Part shown: piece after piece, positions 40,668 through 49,078 of the stretch | Layout: the number at the start of each line of letters is the position of its first letter | Position numbering within the stretch: the first letter of the stretch is position 1 | Assembly: GCF_029894125.1 (NCBI RefSeq) | Contig: NZ_JARXYZ010000005.1 | Span: 62,001 to 126,000, forward strand | Direction: 5' to 3' | Source of the DNA: Kitasatospora sp. MAA19 | GTDB taxonomy: Bacteria > Actinomycetota > Actinomycetes > Streptomycetales > Streptomycetaceae | Length of the DNA stretch: 64,000 bases | The notes under the pieces: model-generated | What the model saw: the letters and a program-made list of their open reading frames with translations, nothing else | What the model was told of the DNA's origin: nothing | Database searches by the model: none | Position numbers and translations under genes: made by a program

Positions 40668-42062
40668 TCACCGACCCCACGACTCGACCTTCCGACGCCA
40701 CCAGGCCCGTGCCGTCGCGGAGTGTGCTTCCTCGGCCATCCACACCCAGTTCTCCGGAACAGGTCCCCGCGGACTCGACTTCTCGGCCGGCTCGGGAGTG
40801 GGCTCGGGCTCCTGGTCCTGGTCCTGGTCCACCGCAGCCTCCCCGACCTCCCCCGGAGGGTCGACAGGGGCAGCCCAGACCTGCGACATGCTGTGGACCG
40901 TAGCCACCACCCCGTTAGTGTCGACGTCTCGCAGGTAGTTGGTGCCCTTCTCGGACTCTCGCCAGGTCAGCGACACCAGCACGCCTACCGGATCAGCCGC
41001 GCCGTCCTTAACCACACCGCCGAACCAGAAGTAGCTGGGCCGATCATCCCAGTCCACGAACTTGTTGAGCCGGTGCTTCTCCCACTTCCGGGCCTCGACC
41101 GTGGGCAAGGCCTCCTCAGGTTCGACCGCCAGTTCCTCTGGCTCCTGGCCGGCTCCCTCCTCCAGGTACTCCGTGATGAGCCGACCAGTCTCCTCCCAGG
41201 CAGGCCGGTAAGTCGCGATGAACTTCTTCCCCGCCCGCTGCGCGGCCGAGCTGTCAGAGCGCACGTAGCTCTCCGCCCGCTCCAACAGCCACCCCATCGT
41301 CTCGTACGTGACCCGACCACTCCCCCCGGCGCTGGTCCAGGAGCACGCCTTGAGGTCGGCGGCGATCTCCGGCAGGTCCTTCAACATCCACATGTGGCTA
41401 GGGACCCCGGCAATCGACTTGGGCATCTTGAACTCGTGCCGACGCTCGCGCGGGTCCTCAGGGACGTATTCCATCTCGTGGTTCTTGAGCAGCGTTCGCC
41501 CGGCCTGAATCTCGTTCCCGTTCTTGCTGTGCCGCCATTCCCGGGCAATCTCCAGCGCGGCGCCCAGGGCGACGTTGGTCAGGCCGATGACGCTGGCGGA
41601 GTTCGACCGTCCCTCGTTCGCCGCCTTGCACAGCGTGCTCAGCTCGTGCTGCCCATCCGTGTCGGGTACCAGCTTGTACACCGCGAACTTACGAAGCTGG
41701 GCGGGCATTTCAACGGGGATCAGGTGAGAGGACATGCGGTCTTCCCTTTCGAGTTCTTGGCTGTCCACCAGCCACTTGAGCGCCGGTAGGTCGAGGTCTT
41801 CGCGGCACACGTCGCAGTCGCAGATGTGCTGCACGCAGATGCACCCAGGTTCATCGCACAGCCGGTCCGGACCGTGTCCGGTGCCTCGGTCGTACGAGAT
41901 CGGGTAGAGGATGTGCTCGCGGTCATATCGGTGGCCGTGTGGCAACAGCTGTTCAAGGCAGGGCTGTTGGGCCCGCCGGGCCGACTCCCTGTCCAGGAAG
42001 CCGGCCCGGCATTCGGTGCACTGGAGATGCCCTTGAGGGCGCCTACGGAGCTGGTGATTCAC
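40668..42062 (-). CDS. Hypothetical protein with N-terminal zinc-finger-like region, 464 aa
   Basis: N-terminus has CTECRAGF and a Cys/His-rich stretch (CDEPGCICVQHICDCDVC), then a long helical domain (SASVIGLTNVALGAALEIAR), a second domain (RLNKFVDWDDRPSYFWFGG) and a Glu/Asp/Gln tail. Starts at GTG 42062 overlapping the helicase-like gene, so the two work together, perhaps in replication. No family recognised. Confidence 0.75.
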   Translation of the reverse strand: MNHQLRRRPQGHLQCTECRAGFLDRESARRAQQPCLEQLLPHGHRYDREHILYPISYDRGTGHGPDRLCDEPGCICVQHICDCDVCREDLDLPALKWLVDSQELEREDRMSSHLIPVEMPAQLRKFAVYKLVPDTDGQHELSTLCKAANEGRSNSASVIGLTNVALGAALEIAREWRHSKNGNEIQAGRTLLKNHEMEYVPEDPRERRHEFKMPKSIAGVPSHMWMLKDLPEIAADLKACSWTSAGGSGRVTYETMGWLLERAESYVRSDSSAAQRAGKKFIATYRPAWEETGRLITEYLEEGAGQEPEELAVEPEEALPTVEARKWEKHRLNKFVDWDDRPSYFWFGGVVKDGAADPVGVLVSLTWRESEKGTNYLRDVDTNGVVATVHSMSQVWAAPVDPPGEVGEAAVDQDQDQEPEPTPEPAEKSSPRGPVPENWVWMAEEAHSATARAWWRRKVESWGR

Positions 42063-43570
42063 AGCAGGTCACGGAAAGGGTTAGCCGCCCTCTTCGCCGC
42101 CGCCTTGGGCTTCGATGCGGCCTTCCGAGCGGGGACCGGGGCGGACGCTGGACGCTCCCCGGCGACCACCGTCCACTGAGGTTTGGCCACGACCGCCTTC
42201 TTCCCGGCCTTCTTCGCCTTCGCCTTCGTCGCCTTGATCGGCTTGGATTCGACCACTGACTGAACCGTCCGCACCGGCACCGGCATGACCGACTCCACCG
42301 CGCGCTCCCCGATCGGGGCAGGCGCCGGCTTGGGTCGCTCGACCACTGCGGGCTTCGGGTCGGCCAGGCGGTAGATCGTCGCGGGCGCCCCCCGACCGCC
42401 GATCCGCTCCCGAACCATGTCCACGTCGTCCATCTGCTCCACCGCAGCCTTGACACCGGCCGCGTTGGCACGGGAGCCGAGCGCGCGCAGGAGCACGCTG
42501 GACGTGGCTTCGCCGCCGTACCGCTGGAGCGTCTCCCTGATCACGTCGGGAAGGGGCTTCGCCGGTCGACGGCCAACCGAATCTGCCTCGCTCGCCAGGC
42601 GCCTGATGCTGGCCACCGAGTAGTCCACGAAGGCGCGGGCCGCCTCCCACGCCCTCACGCTCACAGCGGTCTTGCGCTCGGCAGCGGTGAGGACGCAGGC
42701 GATCCGAAGGACCTGTTCGTCGGCCCGCTCGATCATGCAGGACAGTTCCTCAGGCAGATCCATCAGCTGGTCCTCCAGCTCCGCGCGGTAGTTGTCGTGC
42801 CGCTCCGCCGCCGCGTCGGACAAGGCCATTACCCGGGGCTCGGCCCGGGCCCACTTGTAGGCCCGGGTGAGCGCGGGCGTCTCCTGCACGTTCGCAAGTG
42901 GCTTCTTGATGCGGGTGGGCAGCCTCTTCGTCTGTTCCACCAGCACGGGGCACAGGCGGTTGAAGAAGCCTCCGAGCGCTGCATCAGGCCGCACCAGCCG
43001 CACCCACCTGCCGGGCTGAATGTGCCCGTGGAACCCCAGAAGCGGGTGGTCCACGCGCTGTTCCTCGCGCTTGCCCGCCTTGCCCTTGGTGGTGTTCACC
43101 ATGGACTTCCCGTCCCACGCACAGATCAGCTGGTCGAAGTAGGAGTCGTCCCGGTTGGCCCGGCGAAGTTGTGTCGCCCACTCGTCCTCGACCATGAGAA
43201 CCCGGCCGTCCTCGCCCTCTTCGGAGAGGGCCGTCTCCTGGACCACCTCAAAGAGGGTGTTCACCAGGGCGGGGCCGCTGGAAATGCCCTTGCGCGTCCG
43301 CTTCTCCAGAAACGAACCGATCGACGGGGCAAGCGCCGCATACGCGGTGTCCAGGGCGAAGCCCTTCCGGCCGACCTTCGACCGGCCGACCATCGCCGTC
43401 CACACGACCACCGGCCGCCCATTCGGCTGGACCACCGATCCGGATATCGCGCTGGACCACATGCTCAGTGCCGCAGCGAAAATTCCCACCGGATCGCCCT
43501 CGGACCACTCACGGGCGTTGTCCACGGCCTCACCGAGCGGGCCGTACTTCATCTCGTCCCAGGTACCCAT
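42059..43570 (-). CDS. DUF3987-like primase-helicase-type ATPase
   Basis: About 503 residues from ATG 43570 (AGGAGTAGGGAA upstream; MGTWDEMKYGPLGEAVDNAR). A P-loop-like VGRSKVGRKGFA and a Walker B-like RVLMVEDEWA are followed by a winged-helix-like segment and a Lys/Ala-rich tail. Resembles the DUF3987/YfjI proteins that replicate plasmids and phage elements. It would be a second replication ATPase besides the DnaB-like one in the left arm. Confidence 0.7.
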   Translation of the reverse strand: MGTWDEMKYGPLGEAVDNAREWSEGDPVGIFAAALSMWSSAISGSVVQPNGRPVVVWTAMVGRSKVGRKGFALDTAYAALAPSIGSFLEKRTRKGISSGPALVNTLFEVVQETALSEEGEDGRVLMVEDEWATQLRRANRDDSYFDQLICAWDGKSMVNTTKGKAGKREEQRVDHPLLGFHGHIQPGRWVRLVRPDAALGGFFNRLCPVLVEQTKRLPTRIKKPLANVQETPALTRAYKWARAEPRVMALSDAAAERHDNYRAELEDQLMDLPEELSCMIERADEQVLRIACVLTAAERKTAVSVRAWEAARAFVDYSVASIRRLASEADSVGRRPAKPLPDVIRETLQRYGGEATSSVLLRALGSRANAAGVKAAVEQMDDVDMVRERIGGRGAPATIYRLADPKPAVVERPKPAPAPIGERAVESVMPVPVRTVQSVVESKPIKATKAKAKKAGKKAVVAKPQWTVVAGERPASAPVPARKAASKPKAAAKRAANPFRDLL

Positions 43571-43589
43571 TTCCCTACTCCTGTTCTCG

Positions 43590-43781
43590 TTACGCGCTGA
43601 TGGCCATGGGCTCATCGATGTCCAGAACCTCGCTCAGCATTTCGCCAAAGCGGTCCCGATGTTCCTCGCACAGGTCCCATCTCAGGGACCCGAGGGTGAG
43701 CCGTTCCACGGCATCGACCTCGACCCCCTTTTTGTTCCAGCACGCGTTGCAAAAGATTTGCACAATCCGCTTCGTGGCCAC
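43590..43781 (-). CDS. Lsr2 N-domain-like small protein with zinc knuckle
   Basis: 63 residues. The pattern VQIFCNACWNKKG then EVDAVERLTLGSLRWDLCEE resembles the Lsr2 dimerisation fold with an inserted CxxC. GTG start behind AAGGAGGAG. Possibly pairs with the Lsr2 C-domain-like protein at 44549; weak similarity. Confidence 0.55.
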   Translation of the reverse strand: MATKRIVQIFCNACWNKKGVEVDAVERLTLGSLRWDLCEEHRDRFGEMLSEVLDIDEPMAISA

Positions 43782-43864
43782 TATTCACTCCTCCTTATGT
43801 ACGGGTGTTCATGGCAAAGGCCGGGCCCCCGAAGGAACCCAGCCCTCACCAAAAGCAACCGCCG

Positions 43865-44101
43865 CTAGCTCCAGCTGTCCCACCAGCTCTTAACCTCAGC
43901 CACCGTGTGGGTTCCCCCGTACTCAATTTCCACGATGTCCGCGAAGTCGACTTCGGGGTTTCGCAGCGCCTTCTCGAAGGCAGCTGTGAAGAGGTCCATC
44001 AGGTCCATATAACTGGCGCTATCAGTCAGCTCCCCCTCTATGGGCGCCCTGGCATTGTCGAGCGCAAGCGCGATTTCAAGGCTGGCGTAGTAGCCGGTCA
44101 T
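43865..44101 (-). CDS. Hypothetical phage protein, 78 aa
   Basis: Acidic, helical (MTGYYASLEIALALDNARAP...). Its start directly abuts the stop of the next gene upstream. No family recognised. Confidence 0.65.
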   Translation of the reverse strand: MTGYYASLEIALALDNARAPIEGELTDSASYMDLMDLFTAAFEKALRNPEVDFADIVEIEYGGTHTVAEVKSWWDSWS

Positions 44102-44304
44102 TACTTACCAAGTCCCATCTCTCGATACAGGCCGTTCATCGGGTAAACTTCAACGCACTCAGCCGGAGCCCAGATAAGCCGACCGTTGAACCAGACCGAG
44201 AACAGGCCTGCCTGAGGTCCGCCGGATACCTTGCCCGCGCCCTTTATCAGACCGTCCGAGCCGTACACGATCACGTAGTCATGCGTCCGAATGTCCTGGC
44301 TCAC
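44101..44304 (-). CDS. Hypothetical phage protein, 67 aa
   Basis: Small beta protein (DYVIVYGSDGLIKGAGKVSG, FSVWFNGRLIWAPAECVEV) that looks SH3-like. Overlaps the upstream gene by four bases. Confidence 0.65.
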   Translation of the reverse strand: MSQDIRTHDYVIVYGSDGLIKGAGKVSGGPQAGLFSVWFNGRLIWAPAECVEVYPMNGLYREMGLGK

Positions 44305-44546
44305 GCGGCCTCGCCCAGCTCAGCCCGGATTCGCAGACGCTGCCGTTCGGCCTGGAACTCCTCGGCTACGACACCGGTCAGGCGGCCGACCACCCCAGCG
44401 GGCCGGGCGTAGGTCAGGGCGAGTTCCCCGCACGCCTCGAAAAGGAAGCTCAGCGCGATTCCGCGCTCCGTGTCATTCTTTATTCCGGCGATCTCCACCG
44501 CCGCAATCCGCAGGGCGCCCGTGTCCTCGATGAAAGTCTTAATCAT
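44301..44546 (-). CDS. Hypothetical phage protein, 81 aa
   Basis: Helical protein starting MIKTFIEDTGALRIAAVEIA. ATG 44546 is preferred over 44654, whose extra residues overlap the Lsr2-like gene. No family recognised. Confidence 0.6.
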   Translation of the reverse strand: MIKTFIEDTGALRIAAVEIAGIKNDTERGIALSFLFEACGELALTYARPAGVVGRLTGVVAEEFQAERQRLRIRAELGEAA

Positions 44547-44548
44547 GC

Positions 44549-44884
44549 TCAAAGCTCTACTCCTGTCGCTTCCCTGTATGCCTCGCGGACGACCTTCGAT
44601 ATAGATCCACGCGCTCCTACCGTGAAACCCTTCTTTCGGCCCCATTCGCGGCACCTCTTCATGTGAAGGGCGTGATGTTCCGCCCGCTTGCGGGACTCGT
44701 CAGCCCTTCTCCACTGCTCGTCCATGCGTTCCTGAGCAGCCCTCTCACTGGCCTTCCGAGCGTCATGAGAGGGCTTGTAGTTCTGGAAGTAACGGACTTC
44801 CGGTGGCGTTATATCTGAGGTGTTATCGGGATCACGCAATCCGCTCTCCACCATGAACGCCCGCACTTCGTCATCCGTCGGCAC
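44549..44884 (-). CDS. Lsr2 C-terminal-domain-like DNA-binding protein
   Basis: 111 residues. The last 33 (CREWGRKKGFTVGARGSISK and VVREAYREATG) closely follow the Lsr2 DNA-binding domain (REWA..NG..VS.RGRIP..V..AY). The (R/Q)GR AT-hook is here ARGS. The N-terminal part is a charged helix rather than the Lsr2 dimer domain. Lsr2 silences A/T-rich foreign DNA in actinomycetes; a phage copy could compete with or imitate it. Partial coupling with neighbours. Confidence 0.75.
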   Translation of the reverse strand: MPTDDEVRAFMVESGLRDPDNTSDITPPEVRYFQNYKPSHDARKASERAAQERMDEQWRRADESRKRAEHHALHMKRCREWGRKKGFTVGARGSISKVVREAYREATGVEL

Positions 44885-45072
44885 TACCGCCTCAGAATCG
44901 GCTTCGAGGTGGCATCCATAGCCGGGTTAGAGACCAGCTCGTCAGCGCACGGCTCACAATGCGGGTACCTGGCGAAAAACGGTTCCCCGAACCGCTCGAT
45001 TCCGACCCAATGGGTTGCCTCTCGACCGCAGTTGTTCGAGCAACCGCCCTGAAAGTTATTCGGGTAGGGCAT
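44884..45072 (-). CDS. Small cysteine-containing phage protein, 62 aa
   Basis: Starts MPYPNNFQGGCSNNCGREAT with later PHCEPCADEL: CxxxC and CxxC, zinc-ribbon-like. AAAGGAACGG upstream of ATG 45072. Confidence 0.65.
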   Translation of the reverse strand: MPYPNNFQGGCSNNCGREATHWVGIERFGEPFFARYPHCEPCADELVSNPAMDATSKPILRR

Positions 45073-45186
45073 TGGCCGTTCCTTTCGTCTAGTGGCCAGC
45101 GCCACCACCAGGCCCCCGCGGCCGGCCACTGGGCAGACCTCTCCCTGGGACCTCAGCCGACTTGGACCTGGTGGCGACGCAAGCGA

Positions 45187-45681
45187 CTAGCGCGTGGTGT
45201 CCTCACGGGCGACGTCGAGCGCCGAGCGGTACAGGCGCGAGTCCGGGTCCCGACCCTCCGCGTACGCGGTGGACTCGTGGGTCCTCCGGAAGGACACCCG
45301 GCACTCCTCACACATGAACTCGCGGCCGTCGGGTGTCCGGGTGTACGGGCCCCGCCGCTTCTCCACCTCAATGCACGGGCGGCAGAGACCGGTGTCGGGC
45401 TCGATGACGTGTTCCGTGTGCGTCACCTGGTGACGCCGCCAGCAACCAGCGCAGAGACCACCACCCGCGATGTGCTCGAAGACAGCGACAGCCTTCCCGG
45501 TGGGCAGGTACCGGCCCCACACGCGGCCGTGCGGCAGCGTGGCTGCCTTGGAGTAGGCCGTGGCCCACTCACCCCCGGGAACGGTGCCCACCTGTTCCCA
45601 GATGCCGCATGACCCGTCGTGTTCCTCAGGCAGGGTGTATCCGCAGTTGCACACCCACACCTCGCACTCCCAGGCATCCAC
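45187..45681 (-). CDS. Multi-zinc-ribbon phage protein
   Basis: 164 residues from GTG 45681 (GAGGAGAAGTTA upstream). Four cysteine pairs: CNCG, LCAGCW, CRPC and MCEEC. It looks like tandem zinc ribbons around a DUF-like beta core. Function unknown; preceded by a 100-bp gap without a gene. Confidence 0.68.
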   Translation of the reverse strand: MDAWECEVWVCNCGYTLPEEHDGSCGIWEQVGTVPGGEWATAYSKAATLPHGRVWGRYLPTGKAVAVFEHIAGGGLCAGCWRRHQVTHTEHVIEPDTGLCRPCIEVEKRRGPYTRTPDGREFMCEECRVSFRRTHESTAYAEGRDPDSRLYRSALDVAREDTTR

Positions 45682-45730
45682 TAACTTCTCCTCATCTCTC
45701 TTGAAGGCCCGTTGCACCGAGCCATGCGAA

Positions 45731-45756
45731 GGGCCGCCCTCGACCGAGGGCGGCCC
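45731..45756 (-). terminator. Terminator between right-arm genes
   Basis: Perfect 11-bp stem GGGCCGCCCTC/GAGGGCGGCCC, 14 bp after the leftward gene ending at 45770. Confidence 0.75.
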
Positions 45757-45769
45757 GAAAGTGCACCGA

Positions 45770-46561
45770 CTAGCTGAGTCCCTGCTGTCGGTGCCGGATC
45801 GCGTGCTCGCTGGCCTCCGTGATCCGTTCCACCATCAGGTCGTGAAACCCGCACTGCCCCGTGGCCTGGCACCACGGGCCCCGACCCCGGAAGCGGCTCA
45901 TCGCCCTTCGGATCGTGTGCAGCTCGGTCCGCGTCAAGGTCCAAGGGCCCTCATGCGGCAACTGGTCTTGCAACTCCCGTGCCGCATTCACGTATTCGGT
46001 ACCAGCCCACACCGGTTCTTTCGCCGCCAACGCCCGCCGAAGAGAACTCAGCACGTGGCCGGACGCACAGGGGCCGTCCGTAATTACCACCCACGTCTGT
46101 TCGCCGTCGTGGAACGGCCCCCGTCGACCGCCGCTCATCGCGGTGTTCTCAGGGTCGATGCCCCACTCGGCGAGGTAGGTCGAAATGGGAGTCCACGCCC
46201 AGGAGGGGTGGACTTCACTGTGCGCGGGGCAGAAGAGCGAGTGGATCCGCCTTTCGGTCCTGAAATCAGCCCACCGGACACCCGTAGCGTTCTCCGGACA
46301 GTGCCCGACCTCCTTGCTGACCCATGCCTCACAGAGGTATCCAGACCGCCGGAAACCGGCGTGGATCTCCAGGATCTCCCGTGCCGAATTCTCCGTAGCA
46401 GCCCGGGCCAGATAGGCGGTGACCCCATTCCGGTCATCCCACGCGTAGACGTACCAGTCCTCACCTTCATCACGAACGTTGATCACGTACCCCTGGTAGT
46501 CGGGGGTGTATTCCGCTCCGAGCCGGGCAAAGCCCTCCCGGGTACCGGTCCAGCTACTCAA
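45770..46561 (-). CDS. Hypothetical phage protein, 263 aa
   Basis: Starts TTG 46561 (SSWTGTREGFARLGAEYTPD; GGCGAGAAG upstream). It contains LCEAWVSKEVGHCPENA and FCPAHSEVH, a possible Cys/His metal site, and a helical C-terminus. No family recognised. The repeated intergenic element A precedes it. Confidence 0.65.
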   Translation of the reverse strand: MSSWTGTREGFARLGAEYTPDYQGYVINVRDEGEDWYVYAWDDRNGVTAYLARAATENSAREILEIHAGFRRSGYLCEAWVSKEVGHCPENATGVRWADFRTERRIHSLFCPAHSEVHPSWAWTPISTYLAEWGIDPENTAMSGGRRGPFHDGEQTWVVITDGPCASGHVLSSLRRALAAKEPVWAGTEYVNAARELQDQLPHEGPWTLTRTELHTIRRAMSRFRGRGPWCQATGQCGFHDLMVERITEASEHAIRHRQQGLS

Positions 46562-46588
46562 CTTCTCGCCTTTCGGCTAGGTGTTGGC

Positions 46589-46645
46589 TGTCGACTGACA
46601 GGCCATGACCGGAGCCGGACTACCGGCCCCGACCAAAGCGCGTCA
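46589..46645 (-). repeat. Intergenic repeat element, copy A
   Basis: Shares TGTCGACTGACAGGCCATG at one end and CCAAAGCG-(C/G)GTCA at the other with copy B at 46827-46884, with a different GC hairpin between. Each copy lies just upstream of a leftward gene. ATGGCCTGTCAGTCGACA on the leftward strand could start a leader peptide (MACQST). Confidence 0.7.
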
Positions 46646-46807
46646 GGTGAGGCTTGCAGCCATTTCGTCAGCGAGACGCCCGGCAGCTTCCGCATAGCGG
46701 GTGATCGGGCAACGCGGGAATCCGTGGTGCCACATGTCGCGAATTGCCTGCCTAGCCTCATGCTCAGCGGCAAAGGCTTCAATGACTCGATCAGAGGTGT
46801 TGTTCAT
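46643..46807 (-). CDS. Small hypothetical protein, 54 aa
   Basis: Helical: MNNTSDRVIEAFAAEHEARQ. AAAGGACGGAACAAC precedes ATG 46807. It lies between the two repeat elements, as if each element heads one gene. Confidence 0.6.
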   Translation of the reverse strand: MNNTSDRVIEAFAAEHEARQAIRDMWHHGFPRCPITRYAEAAGRLADEMAASLT

Positions 46808-46826
46808 GTTGTTCCGTCCTTTGGGT

Positions 46827-46884
46827 TGTCGACTGACAGGCCATGGAAAGGCCGGGCAGAGCCCGGCCGAACCAAAGCGGGTCA
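46827..46884 (-). repeat. Intergenic repeat element, copy B
   Basis: See copy A. Here the central hairpin is GGCCGGGC/GCCCGGCC. It ends two bases from the stop of the membrane protein gene at 46886. Confidence 0.7.
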
Positions 46885-46885
46885 C

Positions 46886-47221
46886 TCAGTTCAGCGAGAT
46901 CCAGTCACAGGCAGGCTGAAACCCCTTATCGCAGTTGTCTTGCTGGGCGTCTGCAAATCCGTCGTTGAAAGCCGGGACGAGTTCATTCGCCTGATCCTTG
47001 AACCAGTCACAAGCCGACTGGAACCCAAGGTCACAATCTTCGGCCTTGGAATCGGCGAACCCTTCCCCGTACTTACTGGCAAGCGCTTCCCGTGACACCG
47101 TGGCATTGGACGTCGGCTTGGCTTCTCGGGAATAGTCAGCTACCGTACCGACCCAATAGGAGAGCACTAGAGCCGAAATCAGGGCCACGCGGGCAAAGGC
47201 ATTTCGTGCGGTCTTGCTCAT
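46886..47221 (-). CDS. Membrane-anchored or secreted protein with duplicated cysteine motif
   Basis: 111 residues. An N-terminal hydrophobic helix (FARVALISALVLSYWVGTVA) is followed by an extracytoplasmic part made of two about 28-residue repeats, GFADSKAEDCDLGFQSACDW and GFADAQQDNCDKGFQPACDW. The paired cysteines probably form disulphides outside the cell. A role in superinfection exclusion is possible but unsupported by a known family. Confidence 0.7.
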   Translation of the reverse strand: MSKTARNAFARVALISALVLSYWVGTVADYSREAKPTSNATVSREALASKYGEGFADSKAEDCDLGFQSACDWFKDQANELVPAFNDGFADAQQDNCDKGFQPACDWISLN

Positions 47222-47222
47222 C

Positions 47223-48026
47223 TCAGTTCTCCAGTCCCATGAGAGCGATCAATTCATCTGTGGTCGGCGGGAGTTCGCTGGAGAACAGGTCGAGCTGCCC
47301 GGCCACCCTCCATGCCCGAATACCCCGTCGGTAACGCGCCACGGCCGCCGCATGCCTCGACGCAGCCTCAGGCGAGAAGTCAGCACGGGTGTACTGCCAC
47401 CATTCCCGACGCCCATAAAGCCGACGGTGCATTTCCATGCGATCAGCGTCCGTCATATCCACCCAGCCATTGCAGTACTGGCACCAGTAGCAATCGGCAG
47501 TGAGGCCTATTTCCCCGCCTTCGACACCACCCCACAACTGTTCCCGGCAGGAATGAGTATTCGCCTCACACCTGCAGTCCGGGTCTTCTGAGTAGCACTC
47601 GTGCTCGGAGGGGTGGTTTTCCTCGTACTCCAGCTCATACTTGCGTGTCTCATTGAGAGCGCCATCCCCCAAGGCGGCCTCGATATCTGCAACCGCCTGA
47701 ACCATTTCCGGGCGGTCCGCATTGAAGACATACGAGTCCCCTGGACCGTGGGCCCACTCCAGGCCGTCCGCGACCTCATCGAGGATTCGTTCAATCTCCT
47801 CGGCGTTACTCGCGTGCAGGGCCCACGTACTGGTGACGTACTGGTAATGACGACTATCTGCCTTGCAGCTGACCGGCGAACCCATCAGGTCGCAAATCAT
47901 CCCGATAGACGTCCACCCGTTTTCCTCGGCAGTGTGCTCGAAATTCCCCGGACCATAGGTGTAGTTCTGCCGCGTGTACTCCTGGATTGCCCCAGAGAGA
48001 GCAATCTCGACTACCTCAGTGGTCAT
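47223..48026 (-). CDS. Hypothetical phage protein, 267 aa, cysteine-rich centre
   Basis: N-terminal alpha/beta domain (GMICDLMGSPVSCKADSRHY), a Cys-rich centre (HECYSEDPDCRCEANTHSC, DCYWCQYCNGW), and a basic helical C-terminus. No family recognised. An operator 17-mer lies 85 bp upstream. Confidence 0.65.
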   Translation of the reverse strand: MTTEVVEIALSGAIQEYTRQNYTYGPGNFEHTAEENGWTSIGMICDLMGSPVSCKADSRHYQYVTSTWALHASNAEEIERILDEVADGLEWAHGPGDSYVFNADRPEMVQAVADIEAALGDGALNETRKYELEYEENHPSEHECYSEDPDCRCEANTHSCREQLWGGVEGGEIGLTADCYWCQYCNGWVDMTDADRMEMHRRLYGRREWWQYTRADFSPEAASRHAAAVARYRRGIRAWRVAGQLDLFSSELPPTTDELIALMGLEN

Positions 48027-48110
48027 ATCCGTCTCCCATCATGAGTTTCCTAATTGATCGGCCAGGCATGACCGCCCACGGCTCCGGCCGTGGGCGACCA
48101 AACCCCTCCG

Positions 48111-48127
48111 ACCCCCCGAATCAAGTT
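48111..48127 (-). promoter_or_regulatory. Stoperator/operator-like 17-mer, copy 5
   Basis: Exact ACTTGATTCGGGGGGTC with an A/T-rich flank (ttttttttgcccaaaa). The hexamer at the -10 distance is TTGGTC (weak). A hairpin CCCACGG/CCGTGGG lies at 48077-48096. Confidence 0.7.
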
Positions 48128-48147
48128 TTTGGGCAAAAAAAATGGTC

Positions 48148-48450
48148 CTAGGCTGCTGCCTGACGCCCCTTGCAGATCCCACAGGGATTGCGGGCCGCAC
48201 AGCAGTAGGCACGGGCCTGGTTGCACCCAATGGCCTCGAAGTGCCAGCGCTCCCAGTTCACGCCACGTCGTGTGAACTCCGTCCGGGTAGCCCCGATCGC
48301 ACAATCCGGGGAGTCGGCCCGAACATCAATGGCGTCTACGAGACCACCGCCGTTACCCGTGATTTCTACGGTGTGGACGAGATAATCAAAGGTGTGGAAT
48401 CCTCCTCGAATCACGCAACCGCACTTAGTTTTCACAAGCGTTTCGGACAT
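48148..48450 (-). CDS. Hypothetical cysteine-rich phage protein, 100 aa
   Basis: Starts MSETLVKTKCGCVIRGGFHT; the C-terminus has CNQARAYCCAARNPCGICKG, a possible zinc site. It is the first gene of the leftward right-arm operon, about 600 bp from the promoter/operator at 49048-49078. Confidence 0.65.
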   Translation of the reverse strand: MSETLVKTKCGCVIRGGFHTFDYLVHTVEITGNGGGLVDAIDVRADSPDCAIGATRTEFTRRGVNWERWHFEAIGCNQARAYCCAARNPCGICKGRQAAA

Positions 48451-49047
48451 ACTTCTCCCTAGGTCTGATGCCGGCCTGAATCTGGACCCACTCCGGGCAG
48501 GCCCATCGAGAGCCGCGCAGGTATGACCCGACGTGGCCCTACAGGGTGGTTTTGGCGCTCCCTGCCGCGCTGTGCCTCACACGCTTAAGGCCAGTGATCC
48601 CGGAGGGCGAGTATCAGTCACCCATCCTTCGCACTGCCGGACACGTGGTGTCGGCTGATGGTGCAGTGATCTATTCATGCCGGGCGATCAGGTCCGGTTA
48701 TCAGGCAGTCTCGCTTTCCCGTGCTCCGTAACCGGCCACCTAGCTAGGTGGCATGTGGTCGGGCGATCAGCGTTCATCCCACATCTATTCGCTTCAGTGG
48801 GCATGCCTCATGTCTTGTGTTAGCGGTTGTCCGGTCGCTGCCGGGCCGTTGCTTCCCCCTTGTGGCGCCGTGACGCCCCTCCACAAGGGTTCTCGCTATT
48901 CACTTAGTGGGTTTGGGAGGGGCGCTTTCACCCTCCGCCGGTCCGACTTCCCTACTTGCCTGACAGCCTCTTCCCGATCCCCCGCTGTATTGCGGTGGGC
49001 GGTACTCCCGGCCGGGCTTTTCGGTGTTGCTCTTTCCGACACCCAGA

Positions 49048-49078
49048 ACACTAGGGAGACAGACCCCCCGAATCAAGT
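49048..49078 (-). promoter_or_regulatory. Main leftward promoter with operator 17-mer
   Basis: Exact 17-mer at 49062-49078; -35 TTGATT at 49071-49076 and -10 TAGTGT at 49048-49053, spacer 17. Same -10 as the promoter at 10818. Confidence 0.72.

Noticed and set aside
40534..40743. Leftward frame ending KPVTLSGGE
   Set aside because: Overlaps the end of the 464-aa gene and its terminator; the short C-terminal piece alone is not convincing.
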